Source: SZUA-430 sp044220975
GTDB lineage: Bacteria > Pseudomonadota > Alphaproteobacteria > Micropepsales > Micropepsaceae
Assembly: GCA_044220975.1 (NCBI GenBank)
Contig: JBGAPZ010000013.1
Coordinates: forward strand, 26,157-90,156
DNA length: 64,000 bases
Direction: 5' to 3'
Shown here: positions 16,196-25,217 of the stretch, piece by piece
How the letters are laid out: every line of letters starts with the position of its first letter
Position numbering within the stretch: the first letter of the stretch is position 1
Notes under the pieces: generated by a model
What the model was told of the DNA's origin: nothing
The model's database searches: none
Seen by the model: the letters and a program-made list of their open reading frames with translations, nothing else
Program-made: the position numbers and the translations under genes

Positions 16196-17107
16196 TTAGA
16201 ACTTGAACGGTGCCGCGAGTTCCGCGTCGGTGAGGGCGATGGCCGGGGCGGGGCCGGTGTCTTTGAGGATTTGCTTGGCGAGGAGGGCGCTTACGGGGCC
16301 GAGGACCGTGAAGTGGCTGGCGCGGGGGACGAGGTGAAAGCGGAGGTTCGGGTTGGTACTGGCCGCTTGCATGGCGGCGAGCGCTTTCGCGTTGCCGTTT
16401 TCGCCTTCGATGATGAAGGTGGGCGACTTGATTGCGTTGAGGAAGCGGATCGGGGCGCGTCGATCGAGGTCGTCTTGGCCGGCCACCTGCACGCCGAGCG
16501 CCGCCATGTACGTTTTGCTTGGGGTGGCCATTGGGCCGAAGGCGAAGGCGGCTCTGAATTGCGTGGTCGTTGTCATGGTCAGCAGCACGAGCGTGCCGCC
16601 GGTCGAATGGCCGCCGAGATACACGCGCGCGGGGTCGACGTATGGGAGGCGCGCGAGGTAGTCGCCGGCCGCCTTTACATCGTCGACTTCGCCGTAAAGA
16701 CCTTCGCGCTCACCGGGGTTGTCGTTTCCACCGCGCAGCGACACCACCATGAGCACGATGCCGGCTTTACGGAATGCCGTGGCGGATTGATCGTTCGTCG
16801 GGTCTTGCTCCGTCCACATGTCGCCGATCGCGGCGCTGTCGCCGCCGCCGATCCAGACGATCGCGGGGTGTTTGGCGCTGCCTTTCGGCGTAGGCGTCAG
16901 ATAGGCGGCGAGGTCGCCCGGCGGTGCCGGATAGCGGACGAGTTCGAAGGTGCCGGCTGGTGGAGTTGGTGGTGCGTCGTCGGATTGGCTTCTTCCGACG
17001 ACACCCGCGTCGTGGCCGCGCCGCGCGTCGGTCAAGGATTGGTCGGCGGCGATGGCGGCGCCGAACGAGACGGCGAAGGCCACGGCCAAGAGTGAAGCTC
17101 GGAACAT
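16196..17107 (-). CDS. Secreted alpha/beta hydrolase (dienelactone/prolyl-oligopeptidase type)
   Basis: A 303-residue protein with an N-terminal signal peptide (FRASLLAVAFAVSFGAAIAA). The alpha/beta hydrolase core shows the nucleophile elbow GGHSTGG after YVDPARVYL, an acid-loop candidate near FIIEGENGN, and a catalytic His in PRASHFTVLG. It should work in the periplasm on an ester or peptide. The ATG at 17107 lies one base after the rhomboid stop codon (TGACATG), so the two genes are translationally coupled on the minus strand. Substrate unknown. Confidence 0.87.
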   Translation of the reverse strand: MFRASLLAVAFAVSFGAAIAADQSLTDARRGHDAGVVGRSQSDDAPPTPPAGTFELVRYPAPPGDLAAYLTPTPKGSAKHPAIVWIGGGDSAAIGDMWTEQDPTNDQSATAFRKAGIVLMVVSLRGGNDNPGEREGLYGEVDDVKAAGDYLARLPYVDPARVYLGGHSTGGTLVLLTMTTTTQFRAAFAFGPMATPSKTYMAALGVQVAGQDDLDRRAPIRFLNAIKSPTFIIEGENGNAKALAAMQAASTNPNLRFHLVPRASHFTVLGPVSALLAKQILKDTGPAPAIALTDAELAAPFKF

Positions 17108-17108
17108 G

Positions 17109-17795
17109 TCACTTCTCTCTGTTTCGGATTTCCATGATGTGTTGTTGCTCGATGCGCCGGCGCCAGGTCGCGACATCGCTGAAATCGACGGGGCCGGCGC
17201 GGCCGACGAGCAGCGGGCGGATAACGAGCAAATAGTAAAGTGCCCCCGTCAGTGCGCCGCCGAGATGCGCGCCGTGACCGATGGGTAACCCGCCACCCTC
17301 CGTTTGTGCGATCAGACCGACGATGTCGAGACCGACGAACACCGCGACGCCGACAAGTGCCGGCATTGGAATAATGCCGAGCAGCAGCAAGCGCGCCTCA
17401 GGATAGAGGAATGCAAATAGCAGGATGACGCCGGAGATAGCGCCGGATGCGCCGAGTGCCGGGAGTTCCGGATGTCCGAGCAGGAACGCCGACACGGCTG
17501 CGTGGCCGAGCGAAGCTACGATCGCGGCTGTCAAGTAGAACGTGACGTAGCGGGTAGAGCCGATGGTCGCCTCTACGATCGGGCCAAAGGTCGCCAGCAC
17601 GTACATGTTCAAGAAGAAGTGGAGGAAGATCAGATGCGAGAATTCGGACGACAGCAGTGTCCACCAGCGGCCGGCAGCGAGCCCGTCGGCACTGACGAGG
17701 AAGTTCTCGATCATGAACGGGCTTTGACCGAGATAGAGCCAAGCCGCGAAGACCGCAGCGTTGAGAATGAGGAGCGTGAATGTGACGGGGCGCAT
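17109..17795 (-). CDS. Rhomboid intramembrane serine protease
   Basis: A 228-residue membrane protein with about six transmembrane helices. The catalytic serine is in GASG (residues 115-118, Ser117) and the partner His is in GAHLGG (His177). The L1-loop region and the helix HFFLNMYVLATFG with its conserved Asn fit active GlpG-type rhomboids. It cleaves transmembrane substrates within the inner membrane. It is the first gene of a pair with the secreted hydrolase, which is not an obvious substrate because it carries only a signal peptide. Confidence 0.94.
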   Translation of the reverse strand: MRPVTFTLLILNAAVFAAWLYLGQSPFMIENFLVSADGLAAGRWWTLLSSEFSHLIFLHFFLNMYVLATFGPIVEATIGSTRYVTFYLTAAIVASLGHAAVSAFLLGHPELPALGASGAISGVILLFAFLYPEARLLLLGIIPMPALVGVAVFVGLDIVGLIAQTEGGGLPIGHGAHLGGALTGALYYLLVIRPLLVGRAGPVDFSDVATWRRRIEQQHIMEIRNREK

Positions 17796-17861
17796 TGAGA
17801 CACTGTAGCCTAGCTACGGCAGTTGCGCATGTTCCCAATCGCGTTATAGCGTCGTGTTCAG

Positions 17862-18245
17862 ATGACAGCGTCCGATCCCGAAACCGTACTCTACCGCGTG
17901 TTCTCGCAGCGGTTTCCGACGGAAGATGCTTGTCTGGATCATCTGCTCAGCCTTCGCTATGGGCGTAGGGGTCCGTGTCCAAAATGCGGGCGGGTGACGA
18001 CGTTTCATCGGCTGAAGCGGGCACCGGCTTACGTCTGCCAGTGGTGCGCCTATCACATCCATCCAAAAGCGGGGACGCCGTTCGCACGCACACGCACGCC
18101 GCTGCAGGATTGGTTCTATGTAATGTTTCTTTACTGCGTCGGGCATAAGCGGATGACCGCGCGCGAAGTGCAACGGCAGCTCGCTGTGACCTACAAGACC
18201 GCGTGGCGGATCGCGCACGAGATCAATACGCATCTTGCAATGTGA
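17862..18245 (+). CDS. Stand-alone transposase zinc-ribbon/HTH protein (IS1595-type N-terminus)
   Basis: A 127-residue protein with a zinc ribbon (CPKCGRVTTFHRL, then YVCQWCAYHI) followed by HPKAGTPFARTRTPLQDWFY and a C-terminal helix-turn-helix (TAREVQRQLAVTYKTAWRIA). This is the N-terminal DNA-binding half of IS1595/ISXO2-type transposases. The DDE-like catalytic half is absent: the frame ends at a clean stop, and no catalytic remnant, terminal inverted repeat or target duplication was seen on either side. It is either a truncated relic or a domesticated DNA-binding protein; the intact reading frame favours the latter. It lies between a rhomboid operon and an MFS gene. Confidence 0.85.
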   Translation: MTASDPETVLYRVFSQRFPTEDACLDHLLSLRYGRRGPCPKCGRVTTFHRLKRAPAYVCQWCAYHIHPKAGTPFARTRTPLQDWFYVMFLYCVGHKRMTAREVQRQLAVTYKTAWRIAHEINTHLAM

Positions 18246-18422
18246 CTTCCGTGCACTTGCGGGAGCGCGTCGGGCAAAGGCATAGTCTTCGTGAGGCAAG
18301 AGGGATTTCCTCCGCATGTGTGGTGTCATTCGCATCCGCTAGCTGACTTTCAGCTCGCGCTCGGAGCCCGCCCAGGGTGAGCGAGCGTTCGCGTCCTCCT
18401 CCTCGTTTTTCACGGCAGGTTT

Positions 18423-19559
18423 ATGGCTTACTTGGCGAACAGCGCGGTCAATCGCGTCAATGTGCACTATGCGTTTCAAGCGTTCGCGTCGGCGGGTGCG
18501 GGCACGTTCTTGCTCGTCTATTTCGTGCGGGCGGGCTTGAGCGTGCCGCAGGCGTTGTTGGCGCTGGCGGCGATCATTCTCGGGCGCTTCGTTTCGCGGC
18601 CGCTGCTGTTGCCGATCGCGAAACGGTATGGGGTCAAGACGACGCTGATCATCGGGACACTGGTGCTTGCGGCACAGTATCCGGCTGCGGCGTTGATCGA
18701 CGGGCTGTCGGTCGGGCTGGTTCTCAGATGCGTGTTTTCGGCGCTCGGCGATGCGTTCTATTGGACGAGCTATCACGCATATTTTTCTTCACTCGGCGAC
18801 AGCGAGCATCGCGGGCATCAAATCAGCGCGCGCGAAGCGATCGTCGCTTTGGTGGGGATCGTTGCGCCGGTCGTGGGCACCTGGGGCTTGGTCACGTTCG
18901 GGCCGCTCGTCACATTCGCTGCGGCGGGGATTGTCCAGGCGCTCGCCGTGCTGCCGCTACTTAAACTGCCGGCGGTTGCCGTTCGGACGTCGGTGCCCCG
19001 CGCGTTCACCCACGCATTTCGCGGTGCACGGATCTTCGTCGTCCACGGTTGGTTCACGGGTGCCTATGTCCTCGTATGGTGGATCGCGCTCTTCGTCGCG
19101 CTCGACAAAAGCTACGCGTCGTTCGGCGGTGCGATGACAATTGCGGCAATCGCCGGAGCTATGGGCGGATTGCTGCTTGGTAAGGGCATCGACGCGGGGC
19201 ACGGCGCGCGGGTGGTCGTCTTTGTGTTTGTGGGGATGGCGGCGGCGATTTTCTTGCGGGGGACGAGCCTTAGCAACCCGGCGGTCGCGATCGCGGCGAA
19301 TGTGATCGGTGTGTTTGCGATGTGCTTCTATGTTCCGGTGTTGATGACGGTGATCTACAATTTGGCCAAAGCGTCGCCGTGTCCGCTCAGATTTCACATT
19401 GTGACGGAAAGCGGATGGGATGTCGGATGCTTTTCCGTGTGCGTGATTGCCGCCGGGATTGCGTATGGCGGCGGGCCGCTCGGCGCTGCCGTTTTGCTCG
19501 CGTTGCCGGCGGTTGTCGTCATGGCGTTTATGCTGCGGCGGCAATACGCGCCGGCTTGA
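18423..19559 (+). CDS. MFS transporter
   Basis: A 378-residue inner membrane protein of about 12 hydrophobic helices. It begins NRVNVHYAFQAFASAGAGTF and has an MFS-like loop after helix 2/3 (GRFVSRPLLLPIAKRYGVKT) and a mid-protein FSSLGDSEHRGHQISAREA. It is somewhat shorter than typical MFS proteins, and the family beyond MFS is unclear. The next gene, on the opposite strand and ending four bases away, is a second, different MFS protein. Substrate not apparent. Confidence 0.8.
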   Translation: MAYLANSAVNRVNVHYAFQAFASAGAGTFLLVYFVRAGLSVPQALLALAAIILGRFVSRPLLLPIAKRYGVKTTLIIGTLVLAAQYPAAALIDGLSVGLVLRCVFSALGDAFYWTSYHAYFSSLGDSEHRGHQISAREAIVALVGIVAPVVGTWGLVTFGPLVTFAAAGIVQALAVLPLLKLPAVAVRTSVPRAFTHAFRGARIFVVHGWFTGAYVLVWWIALFVALDKSYASFGGAMTIAAIAGAMGGLLLGKGIDAGHGARVVVFVFVGMAAAIFLRGTSLSNPAVAIAANVIGVFAMCFYVPVLMTVIYNLAKASPCPLRFHIVTESGWDVGCFSVCVIAAGIAYGGGPLGAAVLLALPAVVVMAFMLRRQYAPA

Positions 19560-19562
19560 CGA

Positions 19563-20759
19563 TTATGCGTGCAGTTCTTCTGGCGGCTTCACATTGCGGA
19601 AGCTGTAGAGTAGCGCGAGATCGTAGAGCGTCTTGAGAACGCCGCAGAGGATTAGAGGGGCGGCGGTATAGCCCGCGGCGTAGAGGGCGCCTGCGAGAGC
19701 CGGGCTTGCGGCAGCGGCGAGGCTTCGTGGGACTGCCGTGAAGCTGGCTGCCGCCATACGCTCTTCCGGGGTTACGACCGCCATCACGTAGGATGAGCGC
19801 GCGGGCACATCCATTTGCGAAAGTGCGGCGCGAAAGGCGAGGAGGGCGAGCGCCGCTTCAAGCGTCGGCGCGACGGCCGCACCGATCAGCGCGAGGTTTG
19901 CCGGAATGTGCGTCCAAACCATCGTGTTCACAAGGCCGAACCGGGTGCCGAGCCGGCCAGCGATGGGGAGCGAGACGGCGCCGAGCAACCCGGTGACGAG
20001 AAAGAACGTCGCCGCGGTTGTCAGCGAGAGACCGAATTTGTCGAACAACCAAAGCGCCATCAGCGCTTGTACGACAAAACCTCCTGCGAAAGAGTCGATC
20101 GCAAAGAGCGTCGTGAGTTTGAGCACGATTGCGCGGGAGGCGCCGAGCGGTTTTGCTGCGGCGTGTTCCGTCGTTTCGCCGTTGCGCGGGATCGTCGCGT
20201 AGATCGCGCCTCCGGTAACGCCCAACGCGGCGTAGACGACGAACATGATTTGCAGCGCTTCGAGGGGCGCGAGGCCGAACCTTGTCATCGCGTCGGGCGC
20301 GGCAGCAGCGAACGCGCCGACGGCGGCCGCGAGTGCGCCGATCAAGCTGTAGCGTGCAAAGGTCTTTGTGCGCTCTTTGTCAGGCGTCGCGTGCGCGATG
20401 AGTGCGTGTTCTAACGGTACGAAGATCGAGACGGACCCTGCGCTTGGATTGATCGTGCCGACGAAGGCAATCAAGAATACGAACGCGGCGACGCTGGATG
20501 CTGCGAGCGCGATGCCGGTTGCGGCCATCAACGCGGACGCTGCGATCAATAGCGTGCGCCTTGGATAACGCGGGCCGATGAAGCCGATGCCCAAGGTCGC
20601 CAACGCCGAGCCGAGCAAGGCGAGCGTTGCGACGGTGCCGATCTCGAATGCATCAAGGCCGCGGGCTGCGAGGTAGACGGGCAGCAGCAGTGCCACAAAG
20701 CCGTCCCCGAAATCGCGCAGTGCGCGCGCGACGTATATCTTCGTTGCTGTCGTGACCAT
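19563..20759 (-). CDS. MFS transporter
   Basis: A 398-residue MFS protein opening TATKIYVARALRDFGDGFVA with the motif-A region GFIGPRYPRRTLLIAASALM, a central cytosolic loop with PRNGETTEHAAAK, and the second-half TPEERMAAASFTAVPRSLAA. The N-terminal pattern resembles permeases annotated only as MFS in alphaproteobacteria. It converges on the MFS gene at 18423. No binding-site residues point to a substrate. Confidence 0.88.
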   Translation of the reverse strand: MVTTATKIYVARALRDFGDGFVALLLPVYLAARGLDAFEIGTVATLALLGSALATLGIGFIGPRYPRRTLLIAASALMAATGIALAASSVAAFVFLIAFVGTINPSAGSVSIFVPLEHALIAHATPDKERTKTFARYSLIGALAAAVGAFAAAAPDAMTRFGLAPLEALQIMFVVYAALGVTGGAIYATIPRNGETTEHAAAKPLGASRAIVLKLTTLFAIDSFAGGFVVQALMALWLFDKFGLSLTTAATFFLVTGLLGAVSLPIAGRLGTRFGLVNTMVWTHIPANLALIGAAVAPTLEAALALLAFRAALSQMDVPARSSYVMAVVTPEERMAAASFTAVPRSLAAAASPALAGALYAAGYTAAPLILCGVLKTLYDLALLYSFRNVKPPEELHA

Positions 20760-20895
20760 GTGGCCGCCCCATGCGCCTCGTTCGATGGCGCCTTTCAGAA
20801 CGGTGCTTGGACGCGTGCGCGTCGTTGCGATGGGAGACCGCGTGACCCCAACACGGTCAGACTACGGCCGGCCGAAGGTTCGAAGCAACGAACGC

Positions 20896-21069
20896 TTATG
20901 ACTTGGTGGAGGACTGGGCGTTTCGTGCGCGGCTCTTCTTTTTCGTCCGCTTGGACGAAGGGCTTGGCGAGGCCGTGGCTGCGGGCTTTGGCGCCATGGC
21001 GGCGAGCAGGCGGTCGAAGCGGGCCATGGCTTCCTGCGGCCTACGGCCGGTGAGGTGTTTTGGCTTCAT
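20896..21069 (-). CDS. Small basic protein (57 aa), divergent from recA
   Basis: An ATG at 21069 with GGAG eight bases upstream opens a 57-codon frame: it begins MKPKHLTGRRPQEAMARFDR and ends in a Lys/Arg/Ser-rich tail (SKRTKKKSRARNAQ). The amphipathic N-terminal helix and basic tail suggest a nucleic-acid-binding protein. It faces recA across 230 bases that contain the LexA box, so it could share SOS control. No family is recognised. Confidence 0.6.
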   Translation of the reverse strand: MKPKHLTGRRPQEAMARFDRLLAAMAPKPAATASPSPSSKRTKKKSRARNAQSSTKS

Positions 21070-21161
21070 TGGTTTCGCTCCACAGCGCAGGCCTCAGCGG
21101 ACGAACTGTGCATTAATTGTTCTACGTTGTCGAAGGGGATAATTTTTGTACGCTCTTGAGG

Positions 21162-21176
21162 GAACTTAAGCCGAAC
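21162..21176 (+). promoter_or_regulatory. LexA (SOS) box of recA
   Basis: GAAC-TTAAGCC-GAAC fits the alphaproteobacterial LexA operator (direct repeat GAAC/GTTC spaced by seven bases), 124 bases before the recA start. It differs from the CTG-N10-CAG box of Gammaproteobacteria. Position in front of recA makes this a confident call. Confidence 0.85.
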
Positions 21177-21299
21177 TTGAGTCTGAAATGTGTTGTATTT
21201 CAATATGTTAACTATGGATTGCGAAAACAGAACGAACGGCGTACATGTCCTTGCGTTGCAGGCACAGACCCTAAAGTGAAATAAGGAGCAGGACACCCA

Positions 21300-22382
21300 A
21301 TGAGCACCGCACTTCGCGTCGTAGAACAGCAGGGCGATATGGACCGTAAGAAAGCACTGGAAGCGGCTTTGAGCCAGATCGACCGCGCCTTCGGCAAGGG
21401 CTCGGTGATGAAACTCGGCGCGAACCAGAAGATCGCCGAAATCGAGTCGGTTTCGACCGGGTCTTTGGGCCTTGATATCGCGCTTGGGATCGGCGGCTTG
21501 CCGCGTGGCCGGGTGATCGAAGTCTACGGGCCGGAATCCTCGGGCAAGACGACGCTCTCGCTGCATATCGTGGCGGAGGTTCAGAAGGCGGGCGGGGTTG
21601 CAGCGTTCGTCGACGCGGAGCATGCGCTCGACATCGGGTATGCCAAGAAGCTGGGCGTGGATATCGGCGAACTTTTGGTGTCGCAGCCGGACACAGGCGA
21701 GCAGGCGCTTGAGATCACCGACACGCTCGTGCGCTCCGGTGCGGTCGATATCGTGGTCATCGACTCGGTCGCGGCGCTGACGCCGAAGGCCGAAATCGAA
21801 GGCGAGATGGGCGATTCGCTGCCGGGCTTGCAGGCGCGGTTGATGAGCCAGGCGTTGCGCAAGCTTACGGCCTCGATCTCGCGCTCGAATACGATCGTGC
21901 TCTTTATCAATCAGATCCGCATGAAGATCGGCGTCATGTTCGGCAACCCGGAAACGACGACCGGCGGCAATGCGCTGAAATTCTATTCTTCCGTGCGTTT
22001 GGATATCCGCCGCATCGGCGCGATCAAAGAGAAGGACGATGTGGTCGGCAGCCAGACGCGCGTCAAAGTGGTCAAGAACAAGGTTGCGCCGCCGTTCCGG
22101 CAGGTTGAATTCGACATCATGTACGGCTCCGGCATTTCCAAAACGGGCGAGCTGGTCGATTTGGGCTCGAAGGCTGGGATCATCGAGAAGTCGGGGTCTT
22201 GGTTTTCTTACGACAACCAGCGGATCGGGCAGGGCCGGGAGAATGCGAAAGCTTTCTTGGCGGAGAACCCCGACATTGCGGCCAAGATCGAAGCTGCGGT
22301 CCGCGCGAATGCCGGGATTCTCAGTAACGCGCTCGCCACATCGCCCGACAAGAGCGCCGGCGACGATGACGACGAGGAATAG
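21300..22382 (+). CDS. recA: Recombinase RecA
   Basis: A 360-residue RecA with Walker A GPESSGKT at 77-84, Walker B VVIDSVAAL, the L1 region EIEGEMGDS, and L2 around FGNPETTTGGNALKFYSS. The acidic C-terminal tail (SAGDDDDEE) is typical. It forms filaments on ssDNA for homologous recombination and triggers LexA self-cleavage. The ATG follows AATAAGGAGCAGG. It is under the LexA box at 21162-21176 and is followed by a terminator and then alaS, the usual alphaproteobacterial neighbour. Confidence 0.99.
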   Translation: MSTALRVVEQQGDMDRKKALEAALSQIDRAFGKGSVMKLGANQKIAEIESVSTGSLGLDIALGIGGLPRGRVIEVYGPESSGKTTLSLHIVAEVQKAGGVAAFVDAEHALDIGYAKKLGVDIGELLVSQPDTGEQALEITDTLVRSGAVDIVVIDSVAALTPKAEIEGEMGDSLPGLQARLMSQALRKLTASISRSNTIVLFINQIRMKIGVMFGNPETTTGGNALKFYSSVRLDIRRIGAIKEKDDVVGSQTRVKVVKNKVAPPFRQVEFDIMYGSGISKTGELVDLGSKAGIIEKSGSWFSYDNQRIGQGRENAKAFLAENPDIAAKIEAAVRANAGILSNALATSPDKSAGDDDDEE

Positions 22383-22446
22383 GCGTCGTCCCTCTTAACG
22401 CAATTCTCTCCACCCCCTCAGTGCCCCCCCAAAGTGGAGAGATTAG

Positions 22447-22474
22447 GCCCGGACCTTCCCCCCAAGGTCCGGGC
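22447..22474 (+). terminator. Terminator-like hairpin after recA
   Basis: An 11-base perfect stem (GCCCGGACCTT with AAGGTCCGGGC) around a six-C loop, 65 bases after the recA stop, followed by a T-poor tract (CGTCCTATTT). It is strong as a hairpin, modest as an intrinsic terminator. Confidence 0.65.
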
Positions 22475-22571
22475 CGTCCTATTTGTGCGCGCCGCGTCGC
22501 CTGGACAGGGCCGGAAGGGGCCGATACATCCGGTCATCAACATTCCAGATTTCAGGCTGATTTGAGCCGCC

Positions 22572-25214
22572 ATGACCGCTCTGAACGACATTCGCTCGAC
22601 GTTTCTCGACTACTTCGGCCGCCACGGCCATGAGGCTGTGGCCTCGTCGCCGTTGGTGCCGCGGAACGACCCGACTCTCATGTTCACGAATGCGGGCATG
22701 GTGCAGTTCAAGAACGTTTTCACCGGCGCCGAGAAACGGCCTTATTCGCGCGCGGTCTCGTCGCAAAAATGCGTGCGTGCCGGCGGCAAGCACAACGACC
22801 TCGACAACGTCGGCTACACGTCGCGTCATCACACGTTCTTCGAGATGCTCGGCAACTTCTCCTTCGGCGACTACTTCAAGGATGTCGCGATCGAGCTTGC
22901 GTGGAACCTGATCACGAAGGAGTTCAAGCTCGACACGAAGCGCCTTCTGGTCACGGTCTATTCCGAGGACGACGAGGCGGCCGCGCTTTGGAAGAAGATC
23001 GCGGGGTTTCCCGAGTCCAAGATCATACGCATTCCGACCTCCGACAATTTCTGGTCGATGGGCGACACGGGGCCGTGCGGGCCGTGTTCTGAAATCTTCT
23101 ACGACTACGGCGATACCGTGCAGGGCGGACCACCGGGTTCTCCGGATCAGGATGGCGACCGGTTCGTGGAATTCTGGAACCTCGTCTTCATGCAGTTCGA
23201 CCAGGTGGCAGGCGGAAAGCGCACGCCGCTGCCGAAGCCATCGATCGACACCGGCATGGGGCTTGAGCGCATTTCCTCGATCCTGCAGGGCAAGACTGAT
23301 AACTACGACACGGATTTGTTCCGCCGGTTGATCGACGCTTCGGCGCAAGCGACCGGGCAGCACGCGAACGGTGCGCATGCGGCTTCGCATCGCGTAATTG
23401 CGGATCACTTGCGCGCGTCGTCGTTCCTGATCGCCGACGGCGTGACGCCGTCGAACGAAGGGCGCGGCTATGTGCTTCGCCGGATCATGCGCCGCGCGAT
23501 GCGCCATGCGCATATCTTGGGGGCGAAGGAGCCGTTGATGTGGCGGCTTGTGCCTGTGCTCGTGGGCGAGATGGGAGCTGCATATCCGGAACTCGGTCGC
23601 GCGCAACCGCTGATCACCGAGGCACTGAAGCTCGAAGAAACGAAGTTCCGTCAGACGCTGGAACGCGGGTTGAAGCTGCTCGACGAAGCGACCGGCGGTA
23701 TGGGCGAGGGCAAGACGTTGCCAGGCGATGTCGCGTTCAAGCTCTACGACACGTTCGGCTTTCCGTACGACCTGACCGAAGATGCGCTGCGCGGCCGCGG
23801 GATCGGCGTCGACAAGGCCGGCTTTGACGCTGCGATGGCGAGGCAGAAAGAAGAGGCGCGTGCGGCCTGGAAGGGCTCGGGCGAGGCAGCAACCGAAGGC
23901 GTATGGTTCGAATTGCGCGAAAAGGTCGGTGCGACGGAATTCTTGGGTTACGACACGGAAGCGGCGGAAGGCGTCGTTACCGCTTTGGTGAAGGGTGGCA
24001 AGCCTGTCACGTCGCTCAGTGCGGGCGATGAGGGCCAAGTCATCGTAAATCAGACTCCGTTCTACGGCGAATCCGGCGGCCAGGTCGGCGATGAAGGAGC
24101 GATGTTCACGGCAGCAGGCGCGGAGTTTTCGGTTAGCGACACGCAAAAGAAGCTAGGCGATATGCACGTCCACATCGGAAAGCTCAATCGCGGAGCGCTG
24201 AAGGTGGGCGATGTGGTCGACTTGCGTGTTGACGGCGTGCGGCGAACGGCGACGCGGGCGAACCATTCTGCGACGCACTTGTTGCATGAAGCGCTTAGGC
24301 GTGTGCTTGGCCCGCATGTGACGCAAAAGGGTTCGTTGGTCGGCCCCGAAAAGTTGCGCTTCGACTTCAGCCACCCGAAGGCAGTGACCGAGGCCGAGGT
24401 TGCGGCGATCGAAACCATGGTCAACGACATGGTGCGCGCGAACGATGACGTCGTCACGAGGCTGATGACGCCGGAAAAGGCGATCGAGCAAGGGGCGATG
24501 GCGCTCTTCGGCGAGAAGTACGGCGATGAAGTTCGTGTGCTGTCGATGGGCGCGAACGAGGGCAAGACTTATTCGGTTGAGCTTTGCGGCGGTACGCATG
24601 TGCGGCGGCTGGGCGACATCGGGTTGATGAAGATCGTCGGCGAGAGTGCGGTAGCAGCCGGCGTCAGGCGCGTGGAGGCGCTGACCGGCGCAGGTGCGCT
24701 TGCCTATCTGAACGAGCAGCACCGCCTTGTCCGCGAAGCCGCGTCGGCTATGCGCGCGTCGCCGGCGGACCTGCCGGATCGCATCTCGCAGCTGCTGGAG
24801 GAGCGCAAGAAGCTTGAGCGCGATCTTTCGGATGCACGCCGGCAGCTGGCGATGGGCGGCGGCGGTGGACCAGCGAACGACACGGCTGACATCGGCGGTG
24901 TGAAGCTGATGGCGCGCGTCGTCGAGGGCGTCGAACCGAAGGACCTGCGCTCGCTCGTCGATCAGGCGAAGCAGCAGATCGGCTCCGGCGTCGTTGTGTT
25001 CGCGACCGCCGCTGACGGTAAGGCTGCGATAGCGGTGGGTGTCACGGAAGATCTGGCAAAGCGCCTCAACGCGGTCGAGCTTTTGAAGAAGGGTGTCGAA
25101 GCGGTCGGCGGGAAGGGCGGCGGCGGGCGGCCCGACATGGCGCAAGGTGGCGGACCGGACGGTGCCAAGTTGCAGGCGGCGCTGGACGCGATCGCTGCCG
25201 CTATGAAGGCTTAA
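22572..25214 (+). CDS. alaS: Alanyl-tRNA synthetase
   Basis: An 880-residue class II synthetase: N-terminal IRSTFLDYFGRHGHEAVASS and motif 1/2 elements (RNDPTLMFTNAGMVQFKNVF), motif 3 (DTGMGLERISSIL), the editing domain with NHSATHLLHEALRRV and SVELCGGTHV zinc-site residues, and a C-terminal Gly-rich C-Ala domain. It charges tRNA-Ala and clears mischarged Ser/Gly. Length is as expected (about 880). The stop codon TAA is followed immediately by GTGATG of the channel gene. Confidence 0.98.
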   Translation: MTALNDIRSTFLDYFGRHGHEAVASSPLVPRNDPTLMFTNAGMVQFKNVFTGAEKRPYSRAVSSQKCVRAGGKHNDLDNVGYTSRHHTFFEMLGNFSFGDYFKDVAIELAWNLITKEFKLDTKRLLVTVYSEDDEAAALWKKIAGFPESKIIRIPTSDNFWSMGDTGPCGPCSEIFYDYGDTVQGGPPGSPDQDGDRFVEFWNLVFMQFDQVAGGKRTPLPKPSIDTGMGLERISSILQGKTDNYDTDLFRRLIDASAQATGQHANGAHAASHRVIADHLRASSFLIADGVTPSNEGRGYVLRRIMRRAMRHAHILGAKEPLMWRLVPVLVGEMGAAYPELGRAQPLITEALKLEETKFRQTLERGLKLLDEATGGMGEGKTLPGDVAFKLYDTFGFPYDLTEDALRGRGIGVDKAGFDAAMARQKEEARAAWKGSGEAATEGVWFELREKVGATEFLGYDTEAAEGVVTALVKGGKPVTSLSAGDEGQVIVNQTPFYGESGGQVGDEGAMFTAAGAEFSVSDTQKKLGDMHVHIGKLNRGALKVGDVVDLRVDGVRRTATRANHSATHLLHEALRRVLGPHVTQKGSLVGPEKLRFDFSHPKAVTEAEVAAIETMVNDMVRANDDVVTRLMTPEKAIEQGAMALFGEKYGDEVRVLSMGANEGKTYSVELCGGTHVRRLGDIGLMKIVGESAVAAGVRRVEALTGAGALAYLNEQHRLVREAASAMRASPADLPDRISQLLEERKKLERDLSDARRQLAMGGGGGPANDTADIGGVKLMARVVEGVEPKDLRSLVDQAKQQIGSGVVVFATAADGKAAIAVGVTEDLAKRLNAVELLKKGVEAVGGKGGGGRPDMAQGGGPDGAKLQAALDAIAAAMKA

Positions 25215-25217
25215 GTG

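Noticed and set aside
17796..18422. A complete insertion sequence around the zinc-ribbon gene
   Set aside because: No terminal inverted repeats, target duplication or catalytic-domain remnant could be found in the flanks; only the N-terminal half is present.
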